Positions 40,321 through 48,840 of a stretch of 54,017 bases of DNA are shown here, piece by piece; within the stretch, counting starts at the first letter, position 1; the number at the start of each line of letters is the position of its first letter. The translations under genes were made by a program, and so were the position numbers. The notes beneath the pieces are model-generated. The model did not search any database. It was not told where the DNA came from and saw nothing but the letters and a program-made list of their open reading frames with translations. Source of the DNA: an uncultured Clostridia bacterium (GTDB lineage Bacteria > Bacillota > Clostridia > Christensenellales > Aristaeellaceae). Location of the stretch: NCBI GenBank assembly GCA_947166705.1, contig CAMVFE010000012.1:1-54017 (forward strand). The letters are read 5' to 3'.

Positions 40321-43300
40321 TCAGAGTTCGACATCCTTGTGCAATTCATTTTCCTTCTGTTCCGCGCCGTCCCGTTCGGTCCTTCTGCGGCGCGAAGCTC
40401 CCGGCATGGTGTTCCCGGACGAGCCCTTCGGTCGGAAGGATGCTGAGTAGTCCGGCTCGTCCTCCCATTCGCTTCCGCTTTCCCGCCGGGCGTAGGGGTT
40501 GGCCTTCTGTCCCTGGTAGGAATTCGGCGCCTGGTAGGACGGATGCTGCGGCCGGGTAGGCGCGATTTCCGTCCGGCCGTTCTGGGCCGTGTAGTTACCG
40601 GTACGGTTCAGGGGCGTTCCTCCCGGAGTGCCGGCCGTCGGCCTGCGGTAGGGATCCGCCGCGCTGCCCGCCGTACTTCCCGGGGTACGGTTCGCGCCGG
40701 GCTGTCCGGCGCTTCCCGGGGTATTGCCCGCGGGGCGGTTCGCTCCCGGCTGTCCGCCCGCATTTCCAAAGGCGCTCCCCGCGGGGCGGGTTCCGCCGGG
40801 CGTCTGGGCGCGCTGCCTTGCCTGGGCGGCCTTCTTCCGGGCCGCGGCTTCCTCTTCCCGGCGCTTGTTCTTCACGGAAGTATACCAGACGTATCCGCCG
40901 CCGCCCAGTCCGATCAGCGCAGCCAGGCCGATGATCAGCCCCCACCAGGGGAATCCGTCCCCGGTCTCCTCGGTCGGCTGGGGTTCAACGGTGGCCAGCG
41001 GTTCCCCGGTCGGCTCGGGCGTATCCGTGGGTTCCTCCTCGCCCAGCTTCTCCTGGATATAGGTCAGGCCTTCCGCCACCCGGGTTTCCTGATCCGCCTC
41101 GCCCTGGTATCTGGCGTTCAGCAGCCCTTCCAGCTGCTCCCGGGTCACCGTACCGTCCTGCACTTCCTTCACCAGATTATCCAGGTATTCGGTGGGCGCT
41201 TCCGTCGCCAGGGGCGCCGGCGTCGCGAAGGGATCGAAGGGCTCGTAGCTCACCAGGATCCCGCTCTCCGGGTTGGTCCAGGTACTGACCTTCTGGTCCT
41301 CCGCGGAAACGACCGTGTTCTTGCTGCCGCCGCTGCTGTTTCCGCTGCTGTTTCCGCTGTTTCCGGAGCTGGTTCCGGCGTTGTTCCGCAGGCCCTCCAG
41401 ATAATTCGGGGAACCCAGGAAGCTTTCCCACTCCGAGATAGTCATCTGCTTGAAGTAGTCGCCCTTGATATATCCGGTTTTTCCGTCATAGCTGACGCGA
41501 TACCAGACGCCGTCGCTCGTCTCCGCGCTGCCCAGCACCAGGCACAGCGCGTATTTCTTCAGCTGGCGAATCCGGGCGGCTGTCATGCTGGCGCTTTCCC
41601 GGAAATTGACGGATGTCGTGGTGTATCCGTAGCTGCTCAGGCTGTTTCCGTCGTAGGGCTGAACGGTGATCACGGCCGTCGGTTCCGCCGTGGCGTTCCG
41701 CTCGTTCAGATAGGCGAGCACCTCGCTCTCTCCCATCATCCTCAGCATGTCGGCCCGGATGTATCCGTCGATCTGGTTGTACCGGACCTGATGCCACGCG
41801 ACGCCGTCGACGTAGATCTGCGCGTTGACAAAGACCACCTGATTTCCCGGCAGCTCGTCGATGATTACGCTGTCGGAGCTCGGCCAGTTGCGCACATACG
41901 CGCCGTCGCCGATGGTAATTCCGTATCCGCTGATCTGCGGGGGCTCCGCCGTATGCCTGGGCGCTTCCGTCGTCGGCGCGGGCGTGTCCGTCGCAGCCGC
42001 GGGTTCCTCCGTCGGGGCTTCCGTCGGCTTCTCGGTGGGCTCCTCGGTCGGTTTCTCCGTGGGCTCCTCAGTGGGTTTCTCCGTGGGCTCCTCAGTGGGC
42101 TTCTCCGTGGGTTCCTCCGTCGGTTCCTCGGTCGGCTTCTCCGTGGGTTCCTGCGTCGGTTCCTCGGTGGGTTTCTCCGTCGGTTCCTCGGTCGGTTCCG
42201 GCTCCTCAGTGGGCAGCGGCGTGGGCGTCTCGGTCACCTCGGGCGTTGCGGTTTCCTCCGGCTCCTCCGTGGGCGCGGGCGTCGGTTTCTCGGTCTCCTG
42301 CGGCTCCTCCGACGGCTCCTCAGAAGGTTCCTCCGTCGGCTCCGTCGGCTGGAGGCCCCGCGCGGCGTTCAGCTCGTCCAGCGTCATCGGCTGGATCGGC
42401 GTCGGTTCGAGCGCCATCAGGGCATCGCTCTCAGCCTGGGTCATCACGTCCAGGTAGCTGCTCACGACGTAACGGATGTTGCCCTTGTACAGCACCGCCA
42501 TCCAGTTGTTGTCATCGTTCCCCGTCTCTTCCCGCAGCGCGTAGAGAACTTCGCCCGCCTTCAGGTTTTTCTTGACGGTCGACTTCGTGCTCTTGTCTGT
42601 CCGGAGTCGGACGGATCCGTTGGTCCGGGCGAAACGGTTGATCATCTCGCCCATGGGGATGGGCGTTTCGGTCACGCCGGTGTTGAACTCCTGCGTTCCC
42701 TCCCCGCCGGGCTCATTCTGTCCGCCGTTTTCAGGTTCCGGCGGAAGATTCTCCCCGTTTTCGGGTGTCTCTTCTTCCCCGCCCGCTTCGCCGTTTTTCG
42801 CAATCAGTTCCGCGTCGGACGGGATCTCCGGTTCAGGCTCCGTTTCCGGAACCGGTGCCGGCGTCTGTCCCGGGGAAGCCAGCGCGTCCAGCTCGTTTTC
42901 CGTCATGGGCGGAATCGGTGTCAGCGCGGGATCCGCCATCACGATGTCGCTGTCCGCCTGGGACAGCACGTCCAGATACTGGCTCATCACGTATCCGAAC
43001 TCATTATTATAGAGAACCGCGATCCAGTCCTCGTTCTTGTCGCTGGTTTCCTCCCGCAGGGCGTAGACGTACTCCTTGGCCTTCAGATCCTTCTTGATCG
43101 CAGACTTGGTGCTCTTCTTTTCGCGGAAGCGCACGCTCTTGTTGGTCTGGGCAAAGCGGTTGATCATCGTCCCCTTCGGAATCGGGGTCTCGGCCGGAGG
43201 CTCCTCGGTCGGTTCTTCCGTAGGTTCCGGCGTAGGTTCCTCGGTCGGTTCCGGTGTCGGCTCTTCCGTCGGTTCCTCGGCGGGCTCCTCCGTCGGCTCT

Positions 43301-44106
43301 TCCTTCGGTTCCTCGGTGGGTTCCCCGACCGTCAGCGCAATCGTTTCCGGAGCCGGCTCTTCAGTGGGCTCCTCCGTCGGCTCCTCCGTGGGTTCTTCCG
43401 TCGGTTCCTTGGTTGGTTCCGGCCTCGTCTCCTTGGGCTCTTTCGTCGGTTCCTCGGTCGGTTCCGGCGTCGGCTCCTCCGTGGGCTCTTTCGTCGGTTT
43501 CGGCGTGGGTTCCGGCGTCGGCTCCTCCGTGGGCTCTTTCGTCGGTTTTGGCGTGGGCTCCGGCGTCGGCTCTTCCGTCGGTTCCGGTGTGGGCTCCGGC
43601 GTCGGCTCTTTCGTCGTTTCCGGCGTGGGCTCCGGTGTCGGCTCTTCCGTCGGTTCCTCGGTCGATTCCGGCGTAGGCTCCGGCGTAATGACGGGCTGCG
43701 GGGCCTGCGTGGAGATATAGAGCAGGACGGTCCGCTGCTCACCGGTCTCCGGATCCGTCAGCAGGATGGTGACGTACGGCCCGTCCAGCGACAGCCCGGC
43801 GTCGGCAACCCCGGTCAGGTATTCGCCGCTTCCGGGGGTAAACAGATAGGCGTGGTTCGGGTCGGAAACCATCAGCTGCAGGTTGTCCAGCTGATCCTCC
43901 GGCACATAAACCCACCAGGTATCCTCCTGGCCTTCCACGGGCGCCGCGTAGAAATCCGTCGGCATGGCTTCCTCGTCCAGCCGCTGCAGGTAGATCTGCA
44001 GGCTTTCCTCTTCAGGCGCTCCGCCCATCGCGGCAGGGAGCGCGGCGGCCATGACCCAAAGCGCGGCCAGCACGGCCAGGCCCTTTTTCAGCCATTTCTT
44101 CATCAT
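40321..44106 (-). CDS. Large surface protein: SH3-like domains, Thr-Glu-Pro repeats, single membrane anchor
   Basis: 1261 aa. Signal peptide (res ~1-29), N-terminal domain (30-135), TEEP/PTPEP tract 1 (~139-306), SH3-like domain 1 (~313-382), Pro/Glu linker, SH3-like 2 (~485-560), tract 2 of (TEKPTEEP)n (~590-705), SH3-like 3 (~728-790) and 4 (~822-895), Ser/Asn/Gly linker, one span (~1050-1075, WWGLIIGLAALIGLGGGGYVWY), then a ~185-residue cytoplasmic tail, first Ala/Arg/Lys-rich, then Gly/Asn/Pro-rich. Domains 1 and 2 are clear duplicates (MINRFA, STKS, YALREET). Bacterial SH3 domains usually bind peptidoglycan, and the Pro-rich tracts would act as wall-spanning rods. The long inside tail is unusual for a simple anchor. 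Monocistronic with a consensus promoter. Confidence 0.88.
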   Translation of the reverse strand: MMKKWLKKGLAVLAALWVMAAALPAAMGGAPEEESLQIYLQRLDEEAMPTDFYAAPVEGQEDTWWVYVPEDQLDNLQLMVSDPNHAYLFTPGSGEYLTGVADAGLSLDGPYVTILLTDPETGEQRTVLLYISTQAPQPVITPEPTPESTEEPTEEPTPEPTPETTKEPTPEPTPEPTEEPTPEPTPKPTKEPTEEPTPEPTPKPTKEPTEEPTPEPTEEPTKEPKETRPEPTKEPTEEPTEEPTEEPTEEPAPETIALTVGEPTEEPKEEPTEEPAEEPTEEPTPEPTEEPTPEPTEEPTEEPPAETPIPKGTMINRFAQTNKSVRFREKKSTKSAIKKDLKAKEYVYALREETSDKNEDWIAVLYNNEFGYVMSQYLDVLSQADSDIVMADPALTPIPPMTENELDALASPGQTPAPVPETEPEPEIPSDAELIAKNGEAGGEEETPENGENLPPEPENGGQNEPGGEGTQEFNTGVTETPIPMGEMINRFARTNGSVRLRTDKSTKSTVKKNLKAGEVLYALREETGNDDNNWMAVLYKGNIRYVVSSYLDVMTQAESDALMALEPTPIQPMTLDELNAARGLQPTEPTEEPSEEPSEEPQETEKPTPAPTEEPEETATPEVTETPTPLPTEEPEPTEEPTEKPTEEPTQEPTEKPTEEPTEEPTEKPTEEPTEKPTEEPTEKPTEEPTEKPTEAPTEEPAAATDTPAPTTEAPRHTAEPPQISGYGITIGDGAYVRNWPSSDSVIIDELPGNQVVFVNAQIYVDGVAWHQVRYNQIDGYIRADMLRMMGESEVLAYLNERNATAEPTAVITVQPYDGNSLSSYGYTTTSVNFRESASMTAARIRQLKKYALCLVLGSAETSDGVWYRVSYDGKTGYIKGDYFKQMTISEWESFLGSPNYLEGLRNNAGTSSGNSGNSSGNSSGGSKNTVVSAEDQKVSTWTNPESGILVSYEPFDPFATPAPLATEAPTEYLDNLVKEVQDGTVTREQLEGLLNARYQGEADQETRVAEGLTYIQEKLGEEEPTDTPEPTGEPLATVEPQPTEETGDGFPWWGLIIGLAALIGLGGGGYVWYTSVKNKRREEEAAARKKAAQARQRAQTPGGTRPAGSAFGNAGGQPGANRPAGNTPGSAGQPGANRTPGSTAGSAADPYRRPTAGTPGGTPLNRTGNYTAQNGRTEIAPTRPQHPSYQAPNSYQGQKANPYARRESGSEWEDEPDYSASFRPKGSSGNTMPGASRRRRTERDGAEQKENELHKDVEL
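41991..42213 (-). repeat. Second Thr-Glu-Pro coding repeat tract, ~24-bp unit
   Basis: Degenerate tandem units encoding TEKPTEEP/TEEPTEKP. Units differ mainly at third codon positions, so protein selection rather than recent expansion maintains much of the tract. Confidence 0.8.
43187..43690 (-). repeat. First Thr-Glu-Pro coding repeat tract with a 48-bp tandem duplication
   Basis: About 500 bp of 6/12/24-bp repeats encoding TEEP, TPEP and TKEP. Two adjacent 48-bp units (43464-43511 and 43512-43559) differ at only two positions, pointing to a recent slip duplication of a 16-residue block. Confidence 0.85.
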
Positions 44107-44157
44107 TGCTCCATCCTCCTGATCAGCATTTTCCCATAGGAATAAATGGATAAGCCT

Positions 44158-44186
44158 ATTGTACCCTTCTCCCCCGTTTTTGTCAA
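44158..44186 (-). promoter_or_regulatory. Promoter of the SH3/TEEP surface-protein gene
   Basis: Minus strand TTGACA (44181-44186), 17-bp spacer, TACAAT (44158-44163), 52 bp before the ATG. Confidence 0.9.
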
Positions 44187-44434
44187 ATTTATGAAATGCT
44201 CATCAATTCCTTTGTTTTCAACGCTTTTAAGCAATCGTTCCCATCATTCCGCTCGTTTTCCCGTCGCTTTTCGTGACTGAAATGTAACATTTAATTTTGT
44301 TTTTTTTAATTCTGTTCTTTTTCGGTATCCCCCGCGTCCTTCCGGCCGCTCCCGGGTCCTTCTCCCGTGCCCTTTTCCGGCCTCCCGGGCGTTTTCCCGC
44401 CTGTCTCCGGATCGTTCCCCGTCCTTTGTTTTCC

Positions 44435-44463
44435 TTGAAGTCTTCCCGTTTTTCGTGTAAAAT
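44435..44463 (+). promoter_or_regulatory. Promoter of the metallophosphoesterase gene
   Basis: TTGAAG (44435-44440), 17-bp spacer, TAAAAT (44458-44463). Probably also drives the ECF genes in part. Confidence 0.75.
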
Positions 44464-44526
44464 ATCACCTGTCCCGGCAGGCCGGGTTTTGTTTGTGTAT
44501 CAGTTTTGAGGAAGGGGGTGCTGTTG

Positions 44527-45465
44527 ATGAACGAGTATCGTGGGAAGCACGCGTCCTCCGTTCCCTGGACGGTCTCCTCCTCTGCCTCTTCCCGTTATCG
44601 TTCCCGGCATATGAAGCGGTCCCGCCGCAGGAGGAATACCTGGATCATTCTGGCTGTTCTCCTGGCGCTCCTGGCGGCTCTGCCCTTTCTGGACGCGATG
44701 TATATCCGGGTGGACCGCCATGCCCTGACCTCGGATAATCTCCCGTCGGACATCGGGCATCTGCGGATCGTCTATGTTTCCGATATTCACTACGGCTTTT
44801 TCTTCCCGGACAGCCGGGTTCAGGCCCTGGTCTCCACGATCAACGGCCTGAAGCCCGATCTGATCCTTTTCGGCGGGGATATCGGGGACTCGCCGGAGGA
44901 CGCGGCCGCCTTCTACCGCCGCCTGTCTTCCCTCCATGTGCGCTACGCGATGCTCGGCGTTCTCGGAGAGGCGGACCACGGGGTGGATGACCTGGCCCGC
45001 GCCGTCGTCACCGACGCCATGCGGGACGCCGGCGTGACGCCGCTGGTGAACGACGTCGTTCCCGTGCGGATCGGGACCAGCATGATTCAGGTTGCCGGCC
45101 TGGATGATGTCCAGACCGGGAAGCCGGCGCTGACCTCCCTGGCCGCGCGGACCTCCGTGGAGGACTATGTCATTTTCCTGTCCCACAATCCTTCCGTCAT
45201 TCCCTCCGCCCACCGTGCGGAGGACCGCAGCGGAAAGCTGGGCTGGTTCGATCTGGCGCTCTTCGGCCACACGCACGGCGGACAGATCTGGGGCTTCTCC
45301 GATCTGCTGAATATCGCCGGGGACGTGGAGGACCGCTATCTTCACGGCTGGATGGTGGAAAACCGCTCCGACCTGCTGATCTCCAACGGAGCGGGAACCT
45401 CTGTGATCCCCGCCCGGTTTCTCTGCCCGCCTCAGATTCACTGCATTGATGTTTCCCTGCCCTGA
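44527..45465 (+). CDS. Membrane-anchored metallophosphoesterase (YkuE/YaeI-like)
   Basis: 312 aa. Very basic N-terminus, one membrane span (res ~41-58), then a calcineurin-like domain outside. Metal motifs: VSDIHYG (~85), GGDIGDS (~118) and GHTHGGQIWG (~253). The central motif, normally GNH(D/E), reads GEADH (~147), replacing the metal/phosphate-contacting Asn. Relatives act on lipid or UDP-sugar phosphoesters at the membrane (YaeI/LpxH/YkuE group); the substrate here is unknown. Start at 44527 has GGAAGGGGGTG upstream; a TTG at 44506 is less likely. Confidence 0.85.
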   Translation: MNEYRGKHASSVPWTVSSSASSRYRSRHMKRSRRRRNTWIILAVLLALLAALPFLDAMYIRVDRHALTSDNLPSDIGHLRIVYVSDIHYGFFFPDSRVQALVSTINGLKPDLILFGGDIGDSPEDAAAFYRRLSSLHVRYAMLGVLGEADHGVDDLARAVVTDAMRDAGVTPLVNDVVPVRIGTSMIQVAGLDDVQTGKPALTSLAARTSVEDYVIFLSHNPSVIPSAHRAEDRSGKLGWFDLALFGHTHGGQIWGFSDLLNIAGDVEDRYLHGWMVENRSDLLISNGAGTSVIPARFLCPPQIHCIDVSLP

Positions 45466-45480
45466 CCGCGCAGGGTCCCC

Positions 45481-45518
45481 GGCCCGGTACGGCCCCTGGC
45501 CGTATCATGTACCCGGCC
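45481..45518 (+). other. Stem-loop between phosphoesterase and ecfA1
   Basis: Outer arms GGCCCGGTAC (45481-45490) and GTACCCGGCC (45509-45518) match with one mismatch; alternative inner stem ACGGCC-CCT-GGCCGT (45489-45503). No real T-tract, so at best a weak terminator or an mRNA processing/stability element in the 72-nt gap. Too short for a known riboswitch. Confidence 0.4.
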
Positions 45519-45537
45519 TTTGAAAGGGTTTATGTGT

Positions 45538-46395
45538 ATGGAAGAAAAACAGGTTCGGATTCAACTGGAAGATGCCGCCTATACCTATGAAGGCGCCTCC
45601 TCCCCGGCGCTCTCCGGAGCTTCCGCCATCGTCCGGGAGGGGGAATTTGTCGCAGTCCTCGGCCATAACGGGTCCGGAAAGTCCACCCTGGCCAAGCTGC
45701 TGAACGCGCTTTACCTGCCCTCGGAGGGCCGGGTGGTCGTCTGCGGCTACGATACCTCCCGGGAGGAATTCGTCTGGGAAATCCGCCGCCGCGCCGGCAT
45801 GATCTTCCAGAATCCGGACAATCAGATCGTCGCTACCGTCGTCAAGGAGGATGTCGCCTTCGGGCTGGAGAATCTGGGCGTCCCCGCGGAGGAAATGTAT
45901 CCCCGCGTGGAGTCTGCCCTGGCCTCCGTCCGCATGAGCCGGTACGCGGATTCCGCGCCCCATCAGCTTTCCGGCGGTCAGAAGCAGCGGGTCGCCGTCG
46001 CCGGGATTCTGGCGATGGAACCCTCGGTGCTGATCGCGGATGAGGCGACGGCCATGCTGGACCCCTCCGGCCGGCGCGATGTGCTGGAAACGATCCGCGA
46101 CCTGAACCGGAACAAGGGCATCACGGTCGTCTGGATCACCCATTTCATGGAGGAGGCGGCCCTTGCGGACCGGATCCTCGTCGTTTCCGACGGCCGCATT
46201 GTGAAGGAAGGAATACCCCGGGAGGTTTTCAGCGATGTGGAGGGGATGCGCGCGCTGCACCTGGATGTCCCGCGCATGACTTCCCTCGCGGCGGACCTTC
46301 GCCGGGAGGGCATGCCCCTGCGGGAAGGAATCCTGACCGTGGATGATCTGGTGAAGGAGGTGGAACGGCTTTGTCCATTGAAGTCCGCCATCTGA
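45538..46395 (+). CDS. ecfA1: ECF transporter ATPase EcfA1
   Basis: 285 aa. One of the two ATPases energising group-II ECF vitamin/metal importers. Walker A GHNGSGKSTLAKLLN (~res 42), Q-loop IFQNPDNQIV, signature LSGGQKQRVAVAG, Walker B ALIADEAT-like VLIADEATAMLDPSG, switch His in VWITHFMEE. The ATG at 45538 is chosen for its 9-nt spacing from AAAGGG; an ATG at 45532 is too close. Overlaps ecfA2 by 25 bp. Confidence 0.95.
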   Translation: MEEKQVRIQLEDAAYTYEGASSPALSGASAIVREGEFVAVLGHNGSGKSTLAKLLNALYLPSEGRVVVCGYDTSREEFVWEIRRRAGMIFQNPDNQIVATVVKEDVAFGLENLGVPAEEMYPRVESALASVRMSRYADSAPHQLSGGQKQRVAVAGILAMEPSVLIADEATAMLDPSGRRDVLETIRDLNRNKGITVVWITHFMEEAALADRILVVSDGRIVKEGIPREVFSDVEGMRALHLDVPRMTSLAADLRREGMPLREGILTVDDLVKEVERLCPLKSAI

Positions 46396-47234
46396 CCCAT
46401 GCCTACGCGAAGGGCACCGCCCTGCAGACGGTCGCGCTCGACGATATCTCCTTCACCGTCCGTGAGGGGGAATTCGTCGGAATCGTCGGCCACACGGGTT
46501 CCGGAAAGTCGACCCTCGTCCAGCATCTGAACGGGCTTCTGAAGCCCACCTCCGGCCAGGTGCTGGTTGACGGGGAGGACCTGAACGGGGAAAAGGTGGA
46601 CCGCCGCGCCCTGCGCCGGCGGATCGGCCTGGTTTTCCAGTATCCGGAGTATCAGCTTTTTGAGGAGACGGTCGCCCGGGACATCGCCTTCGGCCCGAAG
46701 AATATGGGCCTTCCTGCGGATGAAATCGACCGCCGGGTCCGCCGGGCGATGGAGAGCGTCCATCTGGACTACGCAAAGTACGCAGAAAGCAGCCCCTTCG
46801 AGCTCTCCGGCGGCCAGATGCGCCGGGTCGCCATCGCGGGTGTCCTGGCCATGGAGCCGGAGGTACTCATCCTGGATGAGCCGACGGCGGGGCTGGACCC
46901 CCGGGGCCGGGACCGGATCCTGACCATGCTGGAGGAGCTTCGCGCCCGGGATCACACGACGGTGCTGATGGTTTCCCACAGCATGGAGGATATGGCCCGC
47001 CTGGCGGACCGGCTGCTGGTCATGTCCGAGGGCCGGCTCGCGGCGGACGGAACCCCGCGGGAGATCTTCGGCCGGCCGGAGCTGATGCGTTCCGTGGGGC
47101 TGGACGTCCCGGAAGCCGCGCGGCTCTGCGCCGCGCTCCGGCAGCGGGGCTATGACCTGCCTCCGGATCTTTACCGGATGGAGGAGCTCCGCGGCTGCCT
47201 CCTGCGCCTGTGGAAGGAGGGGAACGCATGCTGA
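46371..47234 (+). CDS. ecfA2: ECF transporter ATPase EcfA2
   Basis: 287 aa, start TTG at 46371 with AAGGAGGTGG upstream inside ecfA1. Walker A GHTGSGKSTLVQHLNG, Q-loop VFQYPEYQLFEETV (Y-P-E-Y-Q-L-F is typical of EcfA2), signature LSGGQMRRVAIAG, Walker B VLILDEPTAGLDPRG. Partner of EcfA1 and EcfT; the seven bases at its end overlap ecfT. Confidence 0.95.
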   Translation: MSIEVRHLTHAYAKGTALQTVALDDISFTVREGEFVGIVGHTGSGKSTLVQHLNGLLKPTSGQVLVDGEDLNGEKVDRRALRRRIGLVFQYPEYQLFEETVARDIAFGPKNMGLPADEIDRRVRRAMESVHLDYAKYAESSPFELSGGQMRRVAIAGVLAMEPEVLILDEPTAGLDPRGRDRILTMLEELRARDHTTVLMVSHSMEDMARLADRLLVMSEGRLAADGTPREIFGRPELMRSVGLDVPEAARLCAALRQRGYDLPPDLYRMEELRGCLLRLWKEGNAC

Positions 47235-48034
47235 GCGACATCACCATGGGCCAGTATTTCCCGGTCGACAGTCCGATCCACCGGCTGGATCCCCGGGTGA
47301 AGCTGATCCTGACCCTCGCCTTCATCGTCGCGGTCTTCCTGGCGCATACGGCCGCGGGGTATGTCCTGCTTTTCGGCTTCATTTTCCTGGTCTCCCGCCT
47401 GGCGCGGATTCCCTTCGGAATGCTGCTGAAGGGGCTGCGCCCGCTGCGGCTGATTCTGATCCTGACCTTTCTTCTGAATCTGTTCTTTACCCCCGGGGAA
47501 ACGGTCCTGCTTCATTTCTGGGTGATCACCCTCACCCGGGAGGCGCTGCGCCAGGCGGCCTTCTACTCCCTGCGCCTCGTCTTCCTGGTCATGGGAACCT
47601 CCCTCCTGACGCTCACCACCTCCCCCGTCTCCCTGTCGGACGCGCTGGAGCTGCTCTTCAGTCCCCTGAAGAAGATTCATTTCCCCGCCCATGAGCTCGC
47701 GATGATGATGACCATCGCCCTTCGGTTCATTCCGACCCTTCTGGATGAGACGGATAAAATCATGAAGGCCCAGATGGCCCGCGGCGCGGACTTTGAGAGC
47801 GGCAATCTGGTCCGCCGGGCCCGCTCCATGGTGCCCCTGCTGGTGCCGCTCTTCGTTTCCGCCTTCCGCCGGGCCGGGGATCTGGCCATGGCCATGGAGA
47901 GCCGCTGCTATCACGGCGGCGAGGGGCGCACGCGTTTCCGCGTCCTCCGCCTGACCCGGGCGGACGGCCTGGCGTTGGCCGTCATGGCGGCGCTGATCGG
48001 TCTGATCGTTCTGGAGGGCATCTTTCTGACATGA
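47228..48034 (+). CDS. ecfT: ECF transporter transmembrane subunit EcfT
   Basis: 268 aa, CbiQ-like with about five spans. Coupling helices carry the characteristic Ala-Arg-Gly type motifs: KAQMARGADFES (~res 185) and ESRCYHGGEGRT (~res 225). Shared by different substrate-binding S components, none of which is encoded here. AGGAGGGGAAC site; ATGA overlap with truA. Confidence 0.95.
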   Translation: MLSDITMGQYFPVDSPIHRLDPRVKLILTLAFIVAVFLAHTAAGYVLLFGFIFLVSRLARIPFGMLLKGLRPLRLILILTFLLNLFFTPGETVLLHFWVITLTREALRQAAFYSLRLVFLVMGTSLLTLTTSPVSLSDALELLFSPLKKIHFPAHELAMMMTIALRFIPTLLDETDKIMKAQMARGADFESGNLVRRARSMVPLLVPLFVSAFRRAGDLAMAMESRCYHGGEGRTRFRVLRLTRADGLALAVMAALIGLIVLEGIFLT

Positions 48035-48810
48035 GAATTCTGCTGACGGTTGAATATGACGGAACCCGCTATGCCGGCTGGCAGAGGCAGCAGAACGGCC
48101 TCGCGGTCCAGCAGGTGCTGGAGGAGGCGCTGCAGCGGGCGGGAGCTTCCCCGTCCGGGGTCACCGGTTCCTCCCGTACGGACGCCGGCGTCCACGCGCT
48201 TGCCCAGCGGGTCCATTTTGATACGGACGTCTCCATCCCGCCGGAGAAATATCCCTTTGTGCTGAACAACCTTCTCCCGCCGGACGTCCGGGTCACCGCA
48301 GGCCGGGAAGTGCCCGAAGGCTTTCACGCGCGCTTTCTCGCATGCGGAAAGACCTATACCTACAGGATCTGGAACGCGCGCCACGGCACCGCCCTGTACC
48401 GCTGCCTCAGCTGGCATGTCCCGGTGCCCCTGGACGATCGGCGCATGCGCGCCTCCCTGGCCTGCCTGACCGGCACGCATGACTTCGCCGCCTTTCAGGC
48501 GGCGGGAGGAACGGCAAAGACGACGGTCCGCACTCTGGAGCGCGCGGAGCTCACCCGGGACGGAAGCTGGCTGATCCTCGTCGTCTCCGGCAACGCCTTT
48601 CTCTACAACATGGTGCGCATCATCGCCGGCACGGCGGTGGAGATCGGCCTGGGCCGCCTCCCGGAGGATGCCTTTTCCACGGCGCTTCGGACGGGCAGCC
48701 GCCTGGATCTGGGGATGACCGCGCCGCCGCAGGGGCTGGAGCTGACCGATGTCCGCTACCCGCCCCGCGCCTTCACCGATCCCCTTTCCCTGCGCTGGCA
48801 TCAGCCCTGA
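48031..48810 (+). CDS. truA: tRNA pseudouridine38-40 synthase TruA
   Basis: 259 aa. Catalytic Asp in SSRTDAGVHALAQ (~res 52); VEYDGTRYAGWQRQ at the N-terminus and VSGNAFLYNMVRIIAGT are signatures. Modifies the anticodon arm of several tRNAs. The ecfA1-ecfA2-ecfT-truA order is widespread in Bacillota, but the ribosomal-protein genes that usually precede it are absent here. Confidence 0.97.
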   Translation: MRILLTVEYDGTRYAGWQRQQNGLAVQQVLEEALQRAGASPSGVTGSSRTDAGVHALAQRVHFDTDVSIPPEKYPFVLNNLLPPDVRVTAGREVPEGFHARFLACGKTYTYRIWNARHGTALYRCLSWHVPVPLDDRRMRASLACLTGTHDFAAFQAAGGTAKTTVRTLERAELTRDGSWLILVVSGNAFLYNMVRIIAGTAVEIGLGRLPEDAFSTALRTGSRLDLGMTAPPQGLELTDVRYPPRAFTDPLSLRWHQP

Positions 48811-48840
48811 CCCCGCCCTGCCGTTTTCAAAGGAGTAAGC

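Larger units (their letters stand above)
44107..44526. other. Divergent intergenic region between surface protein and phosphoesterase
   Basis: 420 nt with no gene. Contains the leftward promoter (44158-44186), the rightward promoter (44435-44463), an AT-rich stretch with the small palindrome AATGT-A-ACATT (around 44282-44292), a pyrimidine-rich segment (~44330-44440) and a short CCCGG/CCGGG hairpin followed by TTTTGTTT in the rightward leader (~44474-44492). Nothing else recognised. Confidence 0.6.

Noticed and set aside
41991-43690. Short repeated blocks that could suggest a CRISPR array or satellite DNA.
   Set aside because: Units are 6-48 bp, contiguous and in frame with a protein; no conserved repeat/unique spacer alternation.
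40543-44139. A 1198-codon open frame on the plus strand, Arg/Leu/Gly-rich.
   Set aside because: Antisense shadow of the Thr-Glu-Pro surface protein. The repeats lack stop codons on both strands; there is no ribosome site, no domain, and it reads through the minus-strand promoter region.
45466-45537. Possible vitamin riboswitch before ecfA1.
   Set aside because: Only 72 nt with one imperfect stem-loop; no known aptamer core recognised.
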